Source: DAIPXZ01 sp036782995 (GTDB taxonomy: Bacteria > Bacillota > Clostridia > Saccharofermentanales > Saccharofermentanaceae). From it: DNA of 64,000 nucleotides. The stretch covers positions 62,001-126,000 of the forward strand of contig DAIPXZ010000004.1 of the NCBI GenBank assembly GCA_036782995.1, read 5' to 3'. The position numbers were made by a program, and so were the translations under genes. This document shows positions 26,553 to 35,322 of this stretch, piece after piece; the first letter of the stretch is position 1, and each line of letters opens with the position of its first letter. Below the pieces are notes generated by a model. The model was given only the letters and a program-made list of their open reading frames with translations, was not told the DNA's origin and did not search any database.

Positions 26553-27596
26553 TTACATCTGCCCTGCAGCAACCAATAAGACTTCCAATGCCATGCGTTC
26601 TTCCATTTTTCCTGACTTCACAGCGACGTCCGATTTAAATGTTAATTTGTACATTCTTTCAAGCTGCTTCATCGAGAAATGGTCAGCCTGTGTGACAAGA
26701 TTACGTGCAACGAAAGGATGCACCTTCAAACGCGAAGCAATCACGTCTTTTGAGCCAAGTTCTTTTGCACAAATGAGTTGACGAATATGGCGTGCCAACA
26801 TAAAACGGATCTTCGTCACTGGTTCTTTTAACGATATTAGTTGGTTCATGAGAAATAGCGCCTGATCCGGGCGTTTATTTCCAATCGCATCCGTCATTTG
26901 AAAAATGGTCGCGGAGACATCCGGTACACATAGCTCGTCAATTAAAGCAAGGTTTACCCGAACCGTATTTGTGCCCTTGCAATAGAGCATGATCTTTTCC
27001 ACTTCATTCTCAATGGTTAGCATTGCATGTTCCGATCGTTCAATCAGACTGGTAACTGCTGATTGTTCTATTTCCAGTCGGTTATTCTTCATTGTAGATT
27101 GAATCCATCGGCTCAGCATCGCGTCATCCTGCTTATCCATGAGCACAACTTCGCCGTTTGAAGTGACAGCATCCAAAAGAGCCTTCTTTCGCTTATCAAC
27201 CTTATCTTCAACGAAAATAACGAGGGCAAATTCCGGAATGTTACCCAATACTTGTTTCATTTTCTTTTGTGCCTCCGGAGTATCCGGCGCGCGATTACTC
27301 CACAGTCCTGTTTGCTTCAATATGGTAATTCTACGTTGCGACATAAAAGGAGGTGTCAAAACTAATGATTCGAATTCGTCAAATGATATTCCGTTCGAGC
27401 TTCGGTCCGAAACATAGCAATCTATATCGCTCGCGCTTTTTTCAACATAGAGAGAGCGAAGCTTACGCAATGTATTCGATACCAAATATTGTTCGTCCCC
27501 GGTAAAGAGAAAGAGTCTTCCGAGCGTGTTGTTTTTTGCCGCATTAAGAACATCGCTATAGTCTTTCCAACCGTTCGGTTTCTCATTCTTCGCCAT
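26553..27596 (-). CDS. holA: DNA polymerase III delta subunit
   Basis: Clamp-loader wrench subunit, 347 residues. It has the degenerate AAA fold (LFLFTGDEQYLVSNTLRKL), the PPFMSQRRITILKQ strand and the C-terminal collar domain (MLARHIRQLICAKELG). It overlaps the end of comEC by 14 bases, the common comEC-holA order in Bacillota. Confidence 0.93.
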   Translation of the reverse strand: MAKNEKPNGWKDYSDVLNAAKNNTLGRLFLFTGDEQYLVSNTLRKLRSLYVEKSASDIDCYVSDRSSNGISFDEFESLVLTPPFMSQRRITILKQTGLWSNRAPDTPEAQKKMKQVLGNIPEFALVIFVEDKVDKRKKALLDAVTSNGEVVLMDKQDDAMLSRWIQSTMKNNRLEIEQSAVTSLIERSEHAMLTIENEVEKIMLYCKGTNTVRVNLALIDELCVPDVSATIFQMTDAIGNKRPDQALFLMNQLISLKEPVTKIRFMLARHIRQLICAKELGSKDVIASRLKVHPFVARNLVTQADHFSMKQLERMYKLTFKSDVAVKSGKMEERMALEVLLVAAGQM

Positions 27597-29928
27597 TTAT
27601 TCCACTCCTTGGTAAATATGGGGTTACTTTCATTACATAGTCGTCAATTTCTACAATTAGCGCTCCGTTATATCTCGTCACATAAATCGAGTCTACATGA
27701 TTCGATAGTCGATTCATTGTGTCCGGTGACGGGTGTCCATATATATTCGGTCCGGTACTCACCACCGCCGTATCAATCATCTCGGTATCGAGAAACAACT
27801 CCGATGTAGAATATTTGCTGCCATGATGCGCCACCTTCAACACATCAATGCGAGATGGCAAATCATCCAAAATCTGCCTTTCGGTGTCTTCTCCAATATC
27901 ACCTGTAAAAAGCAAATTCTTTCCGTAAATACGAACCCATAATACCGCAGAATCTTCATTTGCGCCAGAAGTCGGATTGCTAGGTGAAATAACTCGAATC
28001 TCACAATTTGAGGATACTTTTATTATGCTCGGCGCGAGCAAATCACGAAAACATACATTTTCTGATACATAGCCATGAATTAACGATATGAGAAGCTCAC
28101 CTCCGGAAAAGGGTGTATAAATATCTCCAATTCGCCCTTTTCTTGCGAGTTCCAAAAGGCCGCGGCCATGGTCACAGTGCAAATGCGTAAGAATTGTCAT
28201 ATCAATCTTCGCTACTCCGTAGTAATCCATCACTTTTGAAACAATACTATTTCCTTTCCCGTCATTACCTCCATCTATTAATATTGATTTTCCATCGCAA
28301 AGAATAAGTGTTCCATCACCCTGCCCGACATCCATAACAATGATTCTCGCATCCGGTTCGTCCTTCCATATCTTGTATTGTTCAAGCGAACCCGCCAAAA
28401 TCAAAACGCCTGCCAATATCGCAAATAGCTTTCGTCTCATACCAGCTTTCAAAGTGCCTACGATAAATACTGTCATAATTCCGAAAAGTAGACACATGTT
28501 TATGCCTTGCAACCGAAACGAATATAGCGATATCTTTTCTCCCCATCGAGCACAAAGAAGCAATAAATCGACAAGTCCCTGAAGTGGTGAATAAAGGAAA
28601 ACTAAAAGAGGCCGAATAGATACAAAAAAAGAAAGGAAGGTAACGCATAACCCATACATACACAAGGCCTCTGCAATGAATCCCGCGGCAAGCACCATAA
28701 TCATGAGAAAAATCGATTGCTTGCTCCCCATCGTAAAAAGAACTGGCAGTATACCAATCTGCGCTGATATTAAGGCTGACACTCCTGTGTATACGAAATC
28801 CGGTAAAAATTTCACCGCTTTTCTTATCTTCCGTTCCGTCACATTTGCAAATGAGATAATCGATAATGATGCACCAAAAGAGAGTTTGGCTCCCGTATTA
28901 AATATGACATAAGGGTCATTCAGCATAAGGAGAATTGCCGCTAGTCCAAAAACAGAATATCGATCGAAGGTTTTATCCCTTAGTCGGAGAATCTCATACG
29001 AAATCATCATGACAATACTTCGAGTTGCCGAACAGCCCCAACCGGTGATAAACCCGTACATCACTAAAACACTCATCAATCCGATGGTTTTCAAAATGCG
29101 CCGGTCCCCGAAAATACCAAGTACGAACATGATCGGTATACATAGATAGCCTACATGTGCGCCTGATACGACGAGGATATGAGAAAGATTTGCACTTTGA
29201 AAGCTTGCCTTCTCGTTCGAATCCAATAACGAGTCGTCGCCAACAATCACGGCAGAAAGAATCGGAACAGCATCTGTGCTGACATAGTGCTCCCAGATTT
29301 CCACCGCTTTCTTTCGAACGCTTGTACCCCATGCATAGCCTCTTTGCAGAAAGTCATCTCGAGGGAATGTAACCACCCCCACATTCATAACCTCAATGGT
29401 GCGATAAATTCCCTTCGTCTCATAATAAGACTGATAGTTAAACTCTCCCGGATTTGTGTTCGGCGATATCTCGCAGAGCTCTCCTTCAATAGCAAGTTCA
29501 CTATTCCAAGGATATTCAACCTTAGATAACAGGTTAACTTTCTCATTCGTATCCAATAAAAGAGTAATCGAATGATACCCCGCTGTATAGTCGGGATGAG
29601 AGAGTACAATGGCCGAACCATCATAATAGGTTTGAACTGAGCGAATCCTCGTTTGCATATCCTCTGATACAAAGAAAATCCACATCAAAGAAAAGCTAAT
29701 TAATGACAGAAAAAGCGTAACACGTTGTTTGGACTTACAATGCGATATAAGAATGCATAAGAAAATAGCCAAAACTGTAAAAAACACACATGAAACGATA
29801 TAAGAAAAAGTATGCGCGCAATACCCGCCGCTAATACCTGCTATGGCAATCATTGCCAACGGACGCATAAGTAAAGCATCGATGGTTTTCTTTCCGATAT
29901 CCAATATTGTTTTCCAATCGTTATTCAT
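27583..29928 (-). CDS. comEC: ComEC/Rec2 DNA-uptake channel
   Basis: Membrane channel that takes single-stranded DNA into the cell during natural transformation. 781 residues: N-terminal helices and an OB-like extracellular domain, a multi-helix competence domain (LSHILVVSGAHVGYLCIPIM) and a C-terminal metallo-beta-lactamase domain (MDVGQGDGTLI, THLHCDHGRG, LKVAHHGSKYSTS). The start at 29928 is preferred (GAGG 6 bases upstream) over an ATG at 29970 without a ribosome site. Phased TTGTCGATAATT repeats cover the predicted promoter. Confidence 0.93.
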   Translation of the reverse strand: MNNDWKTILDIGKKTIDALLMRPLAMIAIAGISGGYCAHTFSYIVSCVFFTVLAIFLCILISHCKSKQRVTLFLSLISFSLMWIFFVSEDMQTRIRSVQTYYDGSAIVLSHPDYTAGYHSITLLLDTNEKVNLLSKVEYPWNSELAIEGELCEISPNTNPGEFNYQSYYETKGIYRTIEVMNVGVVTFPRDDFLQRGYAWGTSVRKKAVEIWEHYVSTDAVPILSAVIVGDDSLLDSNEKASFQSANLSHILVVSGAHVGYLCIPIMFVLGIFGDRRILKTIGLMSVLVMYGFITGWGCSATRSIVMMISYEILRLRDKTFDRYSVFGLAAILLMLNDPYVIFNTGAKLSFGASLSIISFANVTERKIRKAVKFLPDFVYTGVSALISAQIGILPVLFTMGSKQSIFLMIMVLAAGFIAEALCMYGLCVTFLSFFVSIRPLLVFLYSPLQGLVDLLLLCARWGEKISLYSFRLQGINMCLLFGIMTVFIVGTLKAGMRRKLFAILAGVLILAGSLEQYKIWKDEPDARIIVMDVGQGDGTLILCDGKSILIDGGNDGKGNSIVSKVMDYYGVAKIDMTILTHLHCDHGRGLLELARKGRIGDIYTPFSGGELLISLIHGYVSENVCFRDLLAPSIIKVSSNCEIRVISPSNPTSGANEDSAVLWVRIYGKNLLFTGDIGEDTERQILDDLPSRIDVLKVAHHGSKYSTSELFLDTEMIDTAVVSTGPNIYGHPSPDTMNRLSNHVDSIYVTRYNGALIVEIDDYVMKVTPYLPRSGINGEE

Positions 29929-29987
29929 CTTCTGCCTCGTTTCCTTGGCAAAAGAGTAACGAAAAAACATATGTTCGTGTTGGGTGA

Positions 29988-30026
29988 ATTATCGACAATT
30001 CTCGACATTTTGTCGAGAAATCGACA
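29988..30026 (-). promoter_or_regulatory. Phased TTGTCGATAAT repeats over the comEC promoter
   Basis: The plus strand has ATTATCGACA (29988), ATTCTCGACA (29998), an inverted unit TTTTGTCGAG (30008) and AAATCGACA ending at 30026, at about 10-bp steps. TCTCGACA-TTT-TGTCGAGA is also a perfect dyad. On the minus strand GATAAT (29993-29988) is the -10 and TCGACA (30016-30011) the -35, spacer 17. Layout and sequence closely match 14971-15010. Confidence 0.62.
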
Positions 30027-30067
30027 AAGGTTTACCATCTAGTGCTTCGAGATTTGTAGTAAAACTA

Positions 30068-30667
30068 CTACTGCTCGATTTGTTCCTCTACGTATTCTGC
30101 AATTCCCGCTCGTAAATCCTCGAGCCCGACTTTGCGATCAGCCGAAACACAATAGACACGGGCATCTTCGTCAATACTGAGAAGCTCGTTGAATAATACC
30201 ATTTGCTTGGAAAGCTGTGCTTTAGAAAACTTATCGCATTTGGTAAATACTATAAAATATGGCAGATGATGCTCGTTCATGTAGTGCAACATTTGAATAT
30301 CTTCGGCGGAAGGACTGTGTCGTACATCAATGAGGTGAAGCACAAGCGTGATATTACGTCCTGATGCAAAATATTGGTCTGCCAATTTGGAAAACTGAGC
30401 TTTGATCTCTTTGGGAGCCTTCGCATATCCATAACCAGGTAAATCGGCAAAATAAATCTTCCGATCGACATCAAAATAGACGACAAGTCTAGTTTTTCCC
30501 GGTGTGCCACTCACACGAGCTAGCTTTTTATTATCACATAATGCATTAATAAGTGTCGATTTGCCAACATTCGACTTACCGGAAAAGACAATTTCCGGAC
30601 GATTTTCAGGAGGACATGAGGATACATCAGCGGCCACGCCCCAAAATTGACTGTTTCTAAAATTCAT
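30068..30667 (-). CDS. engB: Ribosome-biogenesis GTPase EngB/YsxC
   Basis: 199-residue TRAFAC GTPase needed for 50S assembly. G1 GKSNVGKST, G2/G3 region DLPGYGYAKAP, G4 FTKCDKF and G5 VSADRK are all visible. It is divergent from the PRPP-synthetase pair. Confidence 0.95.
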   Translation of the reverse strand: MNFRNSQFWGVAADVSSCPPENRPEIVFSGKSNVGKSTLINALCDNKKLARVSGTPGKTRLVVYFDVDRKIYFADLPGYGYAKAPKEIKAQFSKLADQYFASGRNITLVLHLIDVRHSPSAEDIQMLHYMNEHHLPYFIVFTKCDKFSKAQLSKQMVLFNELLSIDEDARVYCVSADRKVGLEDLRAGIAEYVEEQIEQ

Positions 30668-30852
30668 AAAGCATACACCGCCTTTTCATTAATGTTGCTA
30701 TGATAGCATACTTTTACTGTATGTGAGAAAGACGTACCTTTCACAAGCACAGATTTCTTTAACAATATTTCGCCATAATGGACAAGAATACCTTCAGAAT
30801 TTTTCATGAATTTCATGCCATATAGATAGTACAAAAATGAAATGTTTCGTAT

Positions 30853-30883
30853 TATACTAATTGAGTAGAAGTTCGCTTCGAAC
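30853..30883 (+). promoter_or_regulatory. Predicted -10 box and leader hairpin of the PRPP-synthetase pair
   Basis: TATACT (30853-30858) is a good -10; no strong -35 is seen. In the following leader, GTTCG-CTT-CGAAC (30871-30883) is a perfect 5-bp inverted repeat before CGGAGGATATC and the ATG at 30908. It could be an RNA hairpin or a repressor site. Confidence 0.4.
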
Positions 30884-30907
30884 ACTTCATGCCTTCCGGA
30901 GGATATC

Positions 30908-32125
30908 ATGTCAGAAAAACCATCATCTGATTCATTCGACGCCTTGGATTACCGCGGATATCTACTTGAACCATTTGGACCGATTGGTATCATTTCGCAT
31001 ACTGCAAATGAAGAATTCGTAAAACAAGTCAATCAGGTGCTTTTTGAGAAGCGCTTGAAAAGGCAACAAAATAACAGTAATCCTTATGTAAACAGCGCCG
31101 GCTATTTACGTAAGGATTTTACTATTTCGACAAGCTTTGTTCGTTTCGCGACCGGTGAAGGAAAGGTGTCATTAAGCCAAACCGTACGCGGCCATGATAT
31201 TTTTATTATTTCCGATGTACTTTCTCATCAAGTCAAGTTCGACATTTCGGGTGAAGAACACTTCACTAGCCCGGATGATATTTTCCGTGATTTGCTTCGT
31301 ATCATCATGGCGGTCAGCGGAAAAGCGCGTCGTATCAATGTCATCATGCCATTTCTTTACGAAGGTCGACAGGATCATTGCAGCGGTCGTGAATCGATGG
31401 ATTGCTCTGCTATGCTTCAGCAGCTCTATCGCTTGGGCGTATCAAACCTCATTATTTTCGATCCACATGATCCACGCATCGTAAATGCTGTCCCTCTCAT
31501 GGGAATTGAGTTGCCAAAATCTGCATACAAGATTATCAGCACATTATTGAGTGCAAATCCTTTTGTGAAATTAAACAAGGATTCAATGATGGTTGTCAGT
31601 CCGGATGAAACCGGTGTATCGAGAGCCATATTCTACTCTTCTATGCTGGAATTGCCTCTTGGCATTTTCTATCGCAATCGCGATTACACGACTAGCGTGA
31701 ATGGCGTTCATCCGATTAAGGATATTCGTTTTTTGGGCGAGTCACTTGAAAACAAAGACGTACTTATTGTTGACGATATGATTAACTCCGGAAACACGAT
31801 GATCAGCACAGCCAAAATCATGAAGGAGCGTGGAGCAAAGGATATTTATTGCGTTTCACCCTTTGGTCTGTTTACAGACGGAATCGCTCCGATGGAAGAA
31901 GCTGTCAAAGCAGGCATAATTAAACAAGTGCTTTGCACGAATCTGATATATCGTCGTCCTGAGTTGTTAGCGGCACCTTGGTACGTTGATGTCAATATGA
32001 CACCTTACGTCGCTCGGATTATTGATGCTTTAAACGTGGACGAATCCATCGGCAAGCTGATTAACCCGACCGATAAAATTACTGATCTCTTAGGTCAGGT
32101 TCGTATCGGTGAATTATTTGAATAA
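30908..32125 (+). CDS. PRPP synthetase homologue 1 (long clostridial form)
   Basis: 405 residues against about 315 in the classic enzyme. Both halves of the PRS/PRTase fold are present: FATGEGK, MPFLYEGRQ (ATP loop), H187 in FDPHD, VVSPDETGVSRA, and VDDMINSGNTM in the ribose-5-phosphate loop. Against E. coli Prs the catalytic Lys of IDKRR is Arg here (YRNRDY, residues 255-260) and the DTGGT loop reads NSGNT. It may have reduced or altered activity, or serve as a partner for the second copy 44 bases downstream. PRPP supply fits the nearby nucleotide salvage genes. Confidence 0.8.
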   Translation: MSEKPSSDSFDALDYRGYLLEPFGPIGIISHTANEEFVKQVNQVLFEKRLKRQQNNSNPYVNSAGYLRKDFTISTSFVRFATGEGKVSLSQTVRGHDIFIISDVLSHQVKFDISGEEHFTSPDDIFRDLLRIIMAVSGKARRINVIMPFLYEGRQDHCSGRESMDCSAMLQQLYRLGVSNLIIFDPHDPRIVNAVPLMGIELPKSAYKIISTLLSANPFVKLNKDSMMVVSPDETGVSRAIFYSSMLELPLGIFYRNRDYTTSVNGVHPIKDIRFLGESLENKDVLIVDDMINSGNTMISTAKIMKERGAKDIYCVSPFGLFTDGIAPMEEAVKAGIIKQVLCTNLIYRRPELLAAPWYVDVNMTPYVARIIDALNVDESIGKLINPTDKITDLLGQVRIGELFE

Positions 32126-32169
32126 GAACCAATGACATAATCAACAGTTTCAATTTTAAGGGGGATAAC

Positions 32170-33384
32170 ATGAATTCGATTCCACAATCTTCAGACGAAA
32201 AAGCTTACTCACGCTATAATCAATACGGCGATAACCCAATGGCTCCCGTAGGCCCAATTGGTTTGGTGCCGTTAAAGGGTAGCGTAGAATTTACTGAAAA
32301 TGTGAACTACTACTTAAACAAGCGTCGTTCTGAATACCAGCAGGAGCAAATTGTTTCTAAGTTCCCCGGTTTCTTTCGCCAGGATTATCGCATTGCGGTA
32401 GATAATACCCGTTTTTCATCCGGTGAAGGAAAAGCAGTCATTCAATCTTCCGTTCGCGGCCATGATCTTTTCATTATCAGTGATGTGATGAATTGTTCCT
32501 GTACCTACAAAATGTTCGGAAAAACAAACCACATGAGCCCTGATGATCATTATCAGGATCTGAAACGTGTCATTCTCGCTTGTTCTGGTAAGGCCAGACG
32601 TATCAACGTTATTATGCCTTTCCTATATGAGAGCCGCCAGCACAAGAGAAACGCGCGCGAATCATTGGATTGTGCCTTTGCACTTGAAGAAATCTATGGT
32701 CTCGGCGTAGAAAACATCATTACTTTCGACGCACACGATGAACGTGTTGCCAATGCTATACCGACTTCCGGTTTTGAAAGTCTATCTGCCACTTATCAAA
32801 TCATCAAACAAATGTATCGGACAATTCCAGATCTTCACTTTTCCAACGATAAATTCATGATTATCAGCCCTGATGAAGGCGGTCTCTCTCGTGCAATGTA
32901 TTTTGCATCCATTCTCGGCGTCCCACTCGGAACGTTCTATAAGAGAAGAGATTATACGAAAGTCGTTAACGGCCGAAATCCAATTGTGGCTCATGAATTC
33001 TTGGGCGATTCCGTCGAAGGTATGGACATCTTGATTGTCGATGACATGATTTCTTCTGGTGATTCCATGCTTGATATCGGTCGCGAAATGAAGGCACGCG
33101 GCGCACGAAACATCTATTGCGCGGTAACTTTTGGACTCTTCACCGAAGGCATCGAGCATTTTGACAAAGCGTATGAAGAAGGAATCATCAATAAGGTTTT
33201 TGCCACAAACTTGATTTATCGTCGCCCAGAACTATTAACTGCTCCTTGGTTCTCCGATGTAAATATGAGCAAGTTCGTAGCACTCCTTATCGACGCTATT
33301 AACCACGACTCTTCTCTCTCCAATCTCATCAATCCGACCGACAAGATAAAGAAACTTTTGGCTAGTAAAGGTGATTTACAATAA
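32170..33384 (+). CDS. PRPP synthetase homologue 2 (long clostridial form)
   Basis: 404 residues, co-directional paralogue of the preceding gene (shared YRRPELL and NPTDKI motifs near the C-terminus). This copy keeps the catalytic KRR (YKRRDY, residues 257-262), H189 in FDAHD and IISPDEGGLSRA; the ribose-phosphate loop is VDDMISSGDSM rather than DTGGT. It is the better candidate for the catalytic subunit of a pair. AAGGGGGAT lies before the ATG. Confidence 0.82.
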   Translation: MNSIPQSSDEKAYSRYNQYGDNPMAPVGPIGLVPLKGSVEFTENVNYYLNKRRSEYQQEQIVSKFPGFFRQDYRIAVDNTRFSSGEGKAVIQSSVRGHDLFIISDVMNCSCTYKMFGKTNHMSPDDHYQDLKRVILACSGKARRINVIMPFLYESRQHKRNARESLDCAFALEEIYGLGVENIITFDAHDERVANAIPTSGFESLSATYQIIKQMYRTIPDLHFSNDKFMIISPDEGGLSRAMYFASILGVPLGTFYKRRDYTKVVNGRNPIVAHEFLGDSVEGMDILIVDDMISSGDSMLDIGREMKARGARNIYCAVTFGLFTEGIEHFDKAYEEGIINKVFATNLIYRRPELLTAPWFSDVNMSKFVALLIDAINHDSSLSNLINPTDKIKKLLASKGDLQ

Positions 33385-33405
33385 TCACGATTTACGTGAT
33401 ACAAT
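33375..33405 (+). promoter_or_regulatory. Predicted promoter with a dyad upstream of oadB
   Basis: TTTACA (33375-33380) and TACAAT (33400-33405) are 19 bases apart. The spacer contains the perfect inverted repeat ATCACG-ATTTA-CGTGAT (33384-33400), a candidate operator or a short attenuator after the second PRPP-synthetase gene. Confidence 0.4.
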
Positions 33406-33440
33406 AAGCCCAGTAAATACCCACGAGGAGGATTGCTTCT

Positions 33441-34646
33441 ATGACAGAGATTTTCGAGTCTATCTTTGAAGGCATTCTTTACTTTGGGCACGGTGATAAT
33501 TGGAAAGCACTAATCATGTATGTGATTGGTGGTGTTCTTATCGCTTTAGCCATCAAGAAAGAATACGAGCCCGCCCTACTTCTTCCCATTGGATTTGGTG
33601 CCATTTTGGTCAATTTACCACTATCCATTGCCGGTATCGCAACGGATGTATATGGTGTCGCAGATCCACTTGCAGAGCCTGGATTTTTGGAGGTTTTACG
33701 AGTAGCTGGTATTGCAAATGAGTTATTTCCAATACTCATTTTTATTGCCATAGGTGCGATGATTGACTTCACACCGTTATTCAAAAACCCATACATGATA
33801 TTTTTTGGTGCCGCTGCACAATTTGGCATTTTCGTAACCTTCATTATCACATTAGTCCTGCTCCCTTATTTCGATGTACACGGAACAGATGCGATGAAGA
33901 TTGCAGCTTCTGTGGGTATCATCGGCGCCGCAGACGGTCCAACTACCATATATGTCGGCAACTACTTTAAATTGCCCGAGGCTTATATCGGAGCCATATC
34001 CGTTGCCGCTTATTCCTATATGTCGCTCGTTCCGATTATCCAACCACCGGTCATCAAACTTCTCACCACAAAAAAAGAGCGCATGATCCGAATGGATTAC
34101 CACGAAGAAAAAGTACCAAAGGGAGTTATGATTGTTTTCCCGATTCTCGTAACGATTATCGCCGGTATTATTGTACCAATGAGCGTACCGCTAGTCGGAT
34201 CGCTCATGTTTGGTAACCTCATTCGCGTATCAGGTGTTTTGGAAAGACTCTCACAAACCGCGCAGAACGAATTGGCAAACCTCGTCACCATACTTCTTGG
34301 AATTACTATTGGATCTACCATGGTTGCAGATAAGTTTATTCAACCGATTACTCTGTTGATTATGCTTCTCGGTCTCTTCGCTTTCGTTTTCGATACCGCA
34401 GGCGGTGTTCTCTTCGCAAAGTTCCTCAACCTCTTTATGAAGAAGAAAATGAATCCAATGATTGGTGCATCCGGCATTTCTGCATTCCCAATGTCCGCAC
34501 GTGTCGTTCAGAAAATTGCCAAAGAAGAAGACCCGACCAACTTCATTCTCATGCAAGCTATTAGTGCAAATGTTTCCGGTCAATTAGGGTCTATCGTAGC
34601 CGGCGGTTTTATTATCGCTCTTGTTAGCTACTTTGTCGGAATGTAA
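33441..34646 (+). CDS. Na+-translocating decarboxylase beta subunit (OadB/GcdB family)
   Basis: 401-residue membrane subunit with about nine to eleven helices that couples decarboxylation of a biotin-bound carboxylate to Na+ export. Family motifs are present: GAMIDFTPLFKNPY, the GIIGAADGPT motif with the key Asp, SYMSLVPIIQPP, and the late NVSGQLGSIVAGG. A small gamma-like subunit follows, but no carboxyltransferase (alpha) or biotin carrier gene is in the window. GAGGAGG precedes the ATG. Confidence 0.92.
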   Translation: MTEIFESIFEGILYFGHGDNWKALIMYVIGGVLIALAIKKEYEPALLLPIGFGAILVNLPLSIAGIATDVYGVADPLAEPGFLEVLRVAGIANELFPILIFIAIGAMIDFTPLFKNPYMIFFGAAAQFGIFVTFIITLVLLPYFDVHGTDAMKIAASVGIIGAADGPTTIYVGNYFKLPEAYIGAISVAAYSYMSLVPIIQPPVIKLLTTKKERMIRMDYHEEKVPKGVMIVFPILVTIIAGIIVPMSVPLVGSLMFGNLIRVSGVLERLSQTAQNELANLVTILLGITIGSTMVADKFIQPITLLIMLLGLFAFVFDTAGGVLFAKFLNLFMKKKMNPMIGASGISAFPMSARVVQKIAKEEDPTNFILMQAISANVSGQLGSIVAGGFIIALVSYFVGM

Positions 34647-34660
34647 CGGAGGTGCAAATA

Positions 34661-34837
34661 ATGTTGAATTCATACTTACTTGATTTTTCAGTTACGTCGT
34701 CCTCCCCGCTTTGGCAACAAGGGCTTGTGGTATGTGCCTTTGGTCTATTAGGTGTATTCAGTGTGCTCTTTCTCTTCTTTATCACGATTTTCCTCATTCA
34801 GAAGCTCTCGCCAAGTGGAGAAAAGAAAGAAAACTGA
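34661..34837 (+). CDS. OadG-like small subunit of Na+ decarboxylase
   Basis: 58 residues with one hydrophobic helix (LVVCAFGLLGVFSVLFLFFI) and a basic cytosolic end (QKLSPSGEKKEN), the usual shape of OadG/gamma subunits, which help assemble the decarboxylase. It begins 14 bases after oadB. GGAGGTG is 6 bases before the ATG at 34661; an earlier GTG overlaps that site and is unlikely. It is followed by a terminator. Confidence 0.75.
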   Translation: MLNSYLLDFSVTSSSPLWQQGLVVCAFGLLGVFSVLFLFFITIFLIQKLSPSGEKKEN

Positions 34838-34866
34838 CGCGCAAAACTCGTTTTTCATGTATACTT

Positions 34867-34895
34867 AGGTCGTGTGTAAAAGCACGACCTATTTT
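34867..34895 (+). terminator. Intrinsic terminator after the oadBG pair
   Basis: AGGTCGTG and CACGACCT form an 8-bp stem with an 8-base loop followed by ATTTTG, about 30 bases after the gamma-like stop. Confidence 0.7.
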
Positions 34896-34913
34896 GTTAG
34901 AAGGACTATTCAT

Positions 34914-35321
34914 ATGGCAAACACCAAATCCAATACATCGAGGGCCAAGACGGGAACGAAATCCCGTTCTTCTGCAACAGCCACAGCTTCTACGAGAAAC
35001 AGTAATTCTCGTTCATCAAGTGCGCGCCAAAAGGCTTCGATGCCCGTCAACGATGAACAAGAAGATAAGGAATCCGTTTTTGTTTTATTAGCGAAATCGA
35101 AAGCGGGAAGATTACTATATGGTTTTATCGCATTTCTCGTCATCATTGGATTCGATTTCCTCGTATCCATGAATCACTATGGACGATTCTTTGTTGCATT
35201 AGGATTTGAAATCATTTTCTTCATGATTGTCGGATGGCTCTATTTTGTCCTTCATTCACGCAAGAAAGCAAACGAAGAGAAAACGACGTCACACAACGAT
35301 GACGTTACCCAAGGAGAGTAA
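34914..35321 (+). CDS. Small two-helix membrane protein with Ser/Thr/Arg-rich N-terminus
   Basis: 135 residues: a low-complexity basic, Ser/Thr-rich cytosolic half (residues 1-45, SNSRSSSARQ), then two hydrophobic helices (LLYGFIAFLVIIGFDFLV and FFVALGFEIIFFMIVGWLYF) and a charged tail. AGAAGG lies before the ATG at 34914. It overlaps no domain I recognise. It ends 2 bases before the rqcH ATG and its last codons carry that gene's ribosome site, so the two are coupled. Confidence 0.65.
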   Translation: MANTKSNTSRAKTGTKSRSSATATASTRNSNSRSSSARQKASMPVNDEQEDKESVFVLLAKSKAGRLLYGFIAFLVIIGFDFLVSMNHYGRFFVALGFEIIFFMIVGWLYFVLHSRKKANEEKTTSHNDDVTQGE

Positions 35322-35322
35322 T

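Noticed and set aside
29929..29970. Longer ComEC start at 29970
   Set aside because: No ribosome site precedes it, whereas GAGG lies at proper spacing before 29928.
30664..30909. 81-codon minus-strand frame between engB and the PRPP-synthetase pair
   Set aside because: It covers the divergent promoter region, lacks a ribosome site and family features, and overlaps both neighbours' start regions.
35227..35322. N-terminal extension of RqcH
   Set aside because: It runs inside the preceding membrane-protein gene and lacks NFACT similarity; the ATG at 35323 has AAGGAGAG.
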